Below are positions 12,855-16,111 of a DNA stretch of 16,111 bases, piece after piece (within the stretch, counting starts at the first letter, position 1; every line of letters begins with the position of its first letter). The notes beneath the pieces were generated by a model. That model made no database searches and had not been told where the DNA came from. It saw nothing but the letters and a program-made list of their open reading frames with translations. The position numbers were made by a program, and so were the translations under genes. The stretch covers positions 2,987,750-3,003,860 of the forward strand of contig CP070840.1 of assembly GCA_020342025.1 (NCBI GenBank), given 5' to 3'. The DNA is from Deltaproteobacteria bacterium (GTDB lineage: Bacteria; Desulfobacterota; DSM-4660; Desulfatiglandales; HGW-15).

Positions 12855-12883
12855 ACGTTACCTCTCGCTTTTGAAAAGGTCAA
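12855..12883 (-). promoter_or_regulatory. Possible promoter for the flavoprotein/2-oxoacid oxidoreductase operon
   Basis: On the minus strand TTGACC (12883-12878; 5 of 6), a 17-bp spacer and TAACGT (12860-12855; 3 of 6) are readable. It would give a leader of about 125 bases containing the hairpin at 12787-12811. The -10 match is weak. Confidence 0.35.
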
Positions 12884-13029
12884 GCAAAACCCCGTCCCAC
12901 AACGTGCACCAAGTGCTCTGTCCCAGGCATCGCTCTAAACCACGAAAAAGTGCTGTATTCTAGGCATAAATGAAGCTGGATACGCCCCTCGGGGCCAATT
13001 GCTCGGAGTGGTGCAGAACCTGTTTCTGC

Positions 13030-13058
13030 TTGACACATTACTTTGGTTAAGCGATACA
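13030..13058 (+). promoter_or_regulatory. Possible promoter for the transporter binding-protein gene
   Basis: A perfect -35 TTGACA (13030-13035), a 17-bp spacer and GATACA (13053-13058) are seen. The dyad CAGAACCTGTTTCTG directly before the -35 could be an activator or repressor site. The leader to the ATG at 13241 would be about 175 bases. Confidence 0.4.
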
Positions 13059-13240
13059 TGATGAAAATTGCAAAAGTTTGAGAATGTTTTTCGGAAAGGG
13101 GGGATGGCAAGACCACTTGTAGCTCAAATTAAATGGACCACATTCAAGGACCTGTGGAAAAAGAATAATAGGCAAAGGGAAGGTCAATGCTTGGGGGCTT
13201 TGACTTGCAAAAGACTAACCTTCTACGAGGAGGTGCTATC

Positions 13241-14254
13241 ATGAAAAAGTCTAGGATTTGGAAGGTCTTAACATTTTCTATTGGGTTTGCCCTGGTTGCT
13301 GCTCTGTTTCTCCCTTCGCTCTCGCTGGCCATGGATAAGCCTGGTGGATTCCCAAACAGGCCTATTACCATCATTGTTCCTTATGGCGCAGGTGGGGGCT
13401 CAGATCAATTGACTCGGGCCATGGCAGTAGCCCTCGAGAAAGTCATCAAGGTTCCAGTCACTGTGGTCAATAAACCGGGCGGAGGAGGCGTGGCTGGTTT
13501 AACGGACTTTTTCGCTGCTCGACCCGATGGTTACACGCTGACGGAACATATTGATGACGCAGCAACTCTGTACGCTGCAGGGGTCATCAAGGAGAATCCA
13601 GCCGAGGACTGGTTTCCCATCTGCATCGCGCAGGTGACCTTTAGCCAAATATACGTGAGGCCCAGCGATAAACGCTTTTCAAACTGGGACACCTTTATGA
13701 AATACACTAAAGCGAACCCGGGTAAGGTCACGGTGGCCAATGTGGCCCATCAGGGATCCATGGAACGGGTGACCATGTACCTTCTGGAGCAGCCCCTGGG
13801 ATTCAAGGTGACACAGGTCAGCTTCGATAAGCCAGCGGAGCGCTACGGAGCCCTGGTGGGCGGGCATGTGGACGCCCTCTTCGAACAACCGGGAGACGTG
13901 CGGGCCTATATCGAATCGAATGACATGAAGCCCATCCTCACCTTGCTCAATGAGCGACCCGAAGCCTTTTCAGACGCTCCATCCATAAAGGATATTGGAC
14001 TAGAAATGGAGCCACTGTTGAGATTTAGAGGTTTCTTTGCCCGAAAAGGTGTGCCCCAGGATCGCCTAAAGTATCTTGAGTGGGCTTTTCATGAGGCGTG
14101 GCAAAGCGAGTCCTTCCAGAATTTCAACCGCAGCAAATACATGCATTTGATCAACAGCTATAGAAATATGGAGGATGGCAATAAGCTGATCCGGAATGCC
14201 ATAGCCAAATATTCAGGCGTTTATAAGGAATTAGGGATAGGCAAGAAAAAGTAG
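13241..14254 (+). CDS. Tripartite tricarboxylate transporter substrate-binding protein (TctC/Bug family)
   Basis: The 337-residue product begins with a clear signal peptide: basic MKKSRIWK, a hydrophobic core, and a likely cleavage after SLSLA (residue 30). The mature part opens FPNRPITIIVPYGAGGGSDQ (37-56), the hallmark of periplasmic Bug/TctC proteins, followed by NKPGGGGVAGL (77-87) and ARPDGYTL (93-100). These proteins capture carboxylates and hand them to the TctA/TctB membrane complex. GAGGAGG lies eight bases before the ATG, so this start is preferred over an in-frame one at 13187. It is divergent from the 2-oxoacid oxidoreductase operon, which suggests its ligand may feed that pathway (inference). 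Confidence 0.9.
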   Translation: MKKSRIWKVLTFSIGFALVAALFLPSLSLAMDKPGGFPNRPITIIVPYGAGGGSDQLTRAMAVALEKVIKVPVTVVNKPGGGGVAGLTDFFAARPDGYTLTEHIDDAATLYAAGVIKENPAEDWFPICIAQVTFSQIYVRPSDKRFSNWDTFMKYTKANPGKVTVANVAHQGSMERVTMYLLEQPLGFKVTQVSFDKPAERYGALVGGHVDALFEQPGDVRAYIESNDMKPILTLLNERPEAFSDAPSIKDIGLEMEPLLRFRGFFARKGVPQDRLKYLEWAFHEAWQSESFQNFNRSKYMHLINSYRNMEDGNKLIRNAIAKYSGVYKELGIGKKK

Positions 14255-14321
14255 ATCGGAAGGTTTCAATATCTCCAATCAGGTGGGGTTGTGACGCACA
14301 AATTGTTTTGAGTCGTCATGA

Positions 14322-14401
14322 CACCCCCACCCCACCCTCCCCTCTCCGAGGCGTAGGCTCTCCGAGCCGGAGGCGTCAAGGGGAGGGTTGGGGAGGGGGT
14401 G
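14322..14401. repeat. C-rich/G-rich inverted repeat with the GC core in its loop (core copy 3)
   Basis: The left arm (14322-14343, CACCCCCACCCCACCCTCCC and two more bases) pairs almost fully with the G-rich right arm (14379-14401). The loop carries CTCCGAGGCGTAGGCTC and GAGCCGGAGGC (14345-14373), the inverse of the core seen at 6096-6160 and near 5213-5243. The whole element lies between the binding-protein gene and tctB. Confidence 0.7.
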
Positions 14402-14404
14402 AGG
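14399..14404 (+). promoter_or_regulatory. Ribosome binding site for tctB, at the edge of the G-rich repeat arm
   Basis: GTGAGG ends seven bases before the ATG at 14412 and is the only site-like sequence there. It overlaps the last bases of the repeat's right arm, so folding of the hairpin in the mRNA could limit access by ribosomes. Confidence 0.5.
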
Positions 14405-14411
14405 ATACGGG

Positions 14412-14957
14412 ATGCGTAAATCAAGGTCTCAAATCTTGGAGGGGCTCATATGGATAACGATCGCCTGCGTGGCCTTCGCTCTTACGTATAAATTCAATGA
14501 GCCATTGCCGCACTACCGTTATGGCGCATCTGGATGGCCCAGGACGCTCATCCTAGGCATTGTCATTTTTGCTGTCATTAATGCTCTATGGCGCGTTTTT
14601 CTATCACGCAGGCAGGGCGCTGTAAACGCGGGCGAGGCCAAGCTCTCTGATACGCCTCCCGTGCGACCAGCCTCCGGTACCTCCATATATCTAAAACGTT
14701 TCGGGAGCTTTGCTGTACCGCTTCTTTATCTTTTTCTGTTGCCCCGGGCGGGGTTCTACATTATGACCCCCCTCTTTATCGCGGGGTATATGGTATTGCT
14801 GGGGGAACGGCGATGGGTTCATTTGGTGGGCACCACGTTACTCATTTATGCCTTGAGCCTCATCGTATTTGTAAAATTGCTCTATGTGCCCCTGCCAGTC
14901 GGTAATTGGCCTGGGTTTTATGAATTAAATTCTTTTTTCGTTGCCCTCATTAAATAG
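14412..14957 (+). CDS. Tripartite tricarboxylate transporter small membrane subunit (TctB family)
   Basis: The 181-residue product is an integral membrane protein with hydrophobic segments near residues 10-26, 43-63, 98-111, 114-131 and 136-158. The GASGWPRTLILG segment (38-49) is the pattern of TctB proteins, where an early helix is followed by a conserved P/G loop. The short polar stretch at 65-95 would be a loop. Length fits the family. It lies 157 bp after the binding-protein gene. TctB normally works with the large 12-helix TctA subunit, which is expected next but is absent: the following gene is an LUD-domain protein. Confidence 0.8.
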   Translation: MRKSRSQILEGLIWITIACVAFALTYKFNEPLPHYRYGASGWPRTLILGIVIFAVINALWRVFLSRRQGAVNAGEAKLSDTPPVRPASGTSIYLKRFGSFAVPLLYLFLLPRAGFYIMTPLFIAGYMVLLGERRWVHLVGTTLLIYALSLIVFVKLLYVPLPVGNWPGFYELNSFFVALIK

Positions 14958-15372
14958 AAGGGCACAGTAAAGAATTCGGACCGAGAGGACCCGGATTTGG
15001 GATAATCCTGCAAGGGATGATTTGCAGAATCGGCAATTCCAAATTCGAAATTCTAATATCGAAATTCGTGCTTCGGATTTAAAGCCGGGTTATTGGCAAA
15101 GGCAAGGCCAAGAATTTCTCACCTGGCCCAGAGAACCAGGTCTTTGACTTCAAAATAAACACGAAGTGTCAACAAGTGGACACAAAGGCCGCGAGCATCC
15201 GCATTTTCAAACATTTCGATACGCTCTCCTATCCTTGTAAGATAATCCATTGTTTGATTCCGTCTAAAACAACAATTTTTGACCCAGTGGAGTCCTCTGA
15301 GAGATACGGGAAGAAAGATGTCGCTTATAGATAGGCGCTTGACTGGCAAAACAGGCATACGCGAGGGAAAAA
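14958..15372. other. Intergenic region after tctB
   Basis: No TctA-like sequence or other convincing gene is present in these 415 bp. A short direct repeat is visible: TCGAAATTC occurs twice, 14 bp apart (15045-15053 and 15059-15067). A minus-strand open frame at 15119-15358 has no ribosome site and no family resemblance. A TTGACC near 15279-15284 lacks a convincing -10 partner. Confidence 0.55.
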
Positions 15373-15981
15373 ATGGATGAGCTCTTAGACAAGTTGCGAA
15401 AGAACGGTATGGATGCCTCTTTTGTTTTCACAGGGGAACAGGCGAGGGCCAAGGTTCTGGACATGATTCCAACGAATGCTAAGGTGGGAATCGGCGGTTC
15501 AGTCACGATTAGACAACTGGGGCTGATAGAAGCATTACGTGATCGTGGCAATGAAGTGTATGACCATTGGCAACCCGGGTTGAGTAAGGATGAGCGGTTG
15601 GAAGTGGCAAAGAAACACGTAAGTGCCGATTACTTCCTTTCCAGCTCTAATGCATTGACAATGGATGGAAAGCTTGTGAACACAGACAACACGGGAAACA
15701 GGGTTTCTGCTTTGGTCTTTGGTCCTCAACATGTTATCGTGGTCCTTGGCACGAACAAGATTGTAGAGACCGTGCAGGAGGGGATAAAGAGGATAAAAGA
15801 GACAGCAGCCCCCCTAAATTGCCAAAGGAGGAAAGACGATACCCCCTGCGCCAAGGGAAGAGATTGTCCAGATTGTAATAGTCCGGATCGGTTATGTCGT
15901 GTGACATCCATTATTGAGAAAAAAACCAAGGGCATAGGTACATTGTCTGTCATTATCGTGAAGGAAGAATTAGGTTATTGA
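15373..15981 (+). CDS. LUD-domain protein (YkgG/LutC-like, DUF162)
   Basis: The 202-residue product has the LUD fold signature VGIGGSVTIRQLG (38-50) and NTDNTGNRVSALVFGP (103-118). LUD proteins include LutB and LutC of lactate oxidation, but many stand-alone members have no known reaction. The C-terminal part carries five cysteines (C150, C159, C165, C168, C175) that look able to bind a metal or cluster; this pattern occurs in the stand-alone YkgG-like branch. The ATG at 15373 has GCGAGGG upstream. It is 33 bp ahead of a B12-binding mutase subunit gene on the same strand, and the pair may be one operon. Confidence 0.8.
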   Translation: MDELLDKLRKNGMDASFVFTGEQARAKVLDMIPTNAKVGIGGSVTIRQLGLIEALRDRGNEVYDHWQPGLSKDERLEVAKKHVSADYFLSSSNALTMDGKLVNTDNTGNRVSALVFGPQHVIVVLGTNKIVETVQEGIKRIKETAAPLNCQRRKDDTPCAKGRDCPDCNSPDRLCRVTSIIEKKTKGIGTLSVIIVKEELGY

Positions 15982-16014
15982 GATATTTCTCGATTCGATA
16001 GGAAAGGTCAAGCC

Positions 16015-16111
16015 ATGCAACAGAAGACGGTTATCTTAGGCGTCCTGGGAGTGGATGCCCACGTGGTTGGTAACAAAATCATGGAATATGCCCTGCAGAA
16101 AGAGGGCTTCA
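16015..16111 (+). CDS. B12-binding mutase small subunit (methylaspartate/glutamate mutase S type), N-terminal part
   Basis: Only the first 32 codons are in the window. They read MQQKTVILGVLGVDAHVVGN, then KIMEYALQKEGF. This contains DAHVVG (14-19), the DxHxxG motif whose histidine ligates cobalt in B12-dependent mutases. The GVxGxDxHxVGNKI context is very close to the small S subunit of glutamate (methylaspartate) mutase, which interconverts glutamate and 3-methylaspartate. A GGAAAGG site lies upstream. The catalytic large subunit would be expected beyond the right edge. Related B12 domains of other mutases cannot be fully excluded from this fragment. Confidence 0.75.
   Translation, partial: MQQKTVILGVLGVDAHVVGNKIMEYALQKEGF

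Larger units (their letters stand above)
12722..13240. other. Divergent intergenic region between the oxidoreductase operon and the transporter genes
   Basis: The 519 bp carry a hairpin in the minus-strand leader (12787-12811), a possible minus-strand promoter (12855-12883), a small GCCCC/GGGGC hairpin (12984-12995), a short dyad CAGAACCTGTTTCTG (13014-13028) and a possible plus-strand promoter (13030-13058). No convincing gene is seen; the open frames on both strands lack ribosome sites and family resemblance. Confidence 0.55.

Noticed and set aside
13000..13070. Sigma-54 promoter upstream of the binding-protein gene (TGGTGC near 13008)
   Set aside because: The matching TTGC element is not at the required spacing; a sigma-70-type TTGACA nearby is the better candidate.
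12880..13116. Minus-strand open frame of 78 codons in the divergent region
   Set aside because: It overlaps both promoter candidates and has no ribosome site or recognisable motif.
15119..15358. Minus-strand open frame of 79 codons
   Set aside because: I considered it as a possible small regulator in the gap after tctB. It has no ribosome site, no motif and overlaps repeat-like sequence.

Overview
The window looks like chromosomal DNA of an anaerobic bacterium, most likely in Desulfobacterota (the former deltaproteobacterial sulfate reducers and syntrophs). This is an inference. It rests on an oxygen-sensitive 2-oxoacid:acceptor oxidoreductase joined to a GltD-like flavoprotein, a DUF6485-type cysteine-rich protein, an LUD-domain protein, a B12-dependent mutase subunit, and intergenic regions crowded with short-period and palindromic repeats. 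No phage, transposase, CRISPR or rRNA is visible.

Layout. (a) 1-1804, minus strand: a winged-helix regulator with a nucleotide-binding-like C-terminal half, translationally coupled (ATGA overlap) to a specialised NusG (RfaH/UpxY/LoaP type). Then comes a 528-bp gene-free leader with hairpins and a weak terminator-like structure, and the start of a sugar-nucleotide epimerase gene that runs off the left edge. This resembles the head of an exopolysaccharide locus. Two near-identical palindromes sit exactly in and just downstream of the regulator's own promoter. (b) 2023-3189, plus: a 55-residue membrane protein, a DUF6485-like protein and an unrecognised 101-residue protein, with a long repeat-filled gap after the first. 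(c) 3305-4339, plus: a VAT-1/quinone-oxidoreductase-like protein. It is convergent with a minus-strand set of pyrE, a Nudix CoA-pyrophosphatase-like gene and tRNA-Pro(CGG). (d) 6519-6779, plus: a stand-alone 86-residue EF-Tu domain-2-like protein. (e) 6790-12721, minus: a metabolic block made of a flavoprotein-ferredoxin fusion, the alpha, beta and gamma subunits of a 2-oxoacid:acceptor oxidoreductase, and an AMP-forming acyl-CoA ligase. (f) 13241-14957, plus, divergent from (e): the TctC-type binding protein and TctB-type membrane subunit of a tripartite tricarboxylate transporter, with no TctA beside them. (g) 15373-end, plus: an LUD-domain protein and the start of a B12-binding mutase small subunit.

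How they may work together. Blocks (e) and (f) read as one catabolic module: a periplasmic binding protein captures a carboxylate, the 2-oxoacid oxidoreductase oxidatively decarboxylates a 2-oxoacid to an acyl-CoA, electrons pass through the fused ferredoxin and flavin domains to NAD(P), and the ligase activates a related acid. The gene content resembles the phenylglyoxylate dehydrogenase (Pad) complex, but the substrate cannot be read from sequence. Block (a) reads as a control module for surface polysaccharide.

The most unusual non-coding signal is a set of intergenic elements built from degenerate 8-bp tandem units (consensus GGARTAWT). They are often arranged as inverted arrays around a shared GC-rich core. 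One array supplies the last codons and stop codon of pyrE. A related element ends just before the tctB start codon and probably supplies its ribosome binding site.
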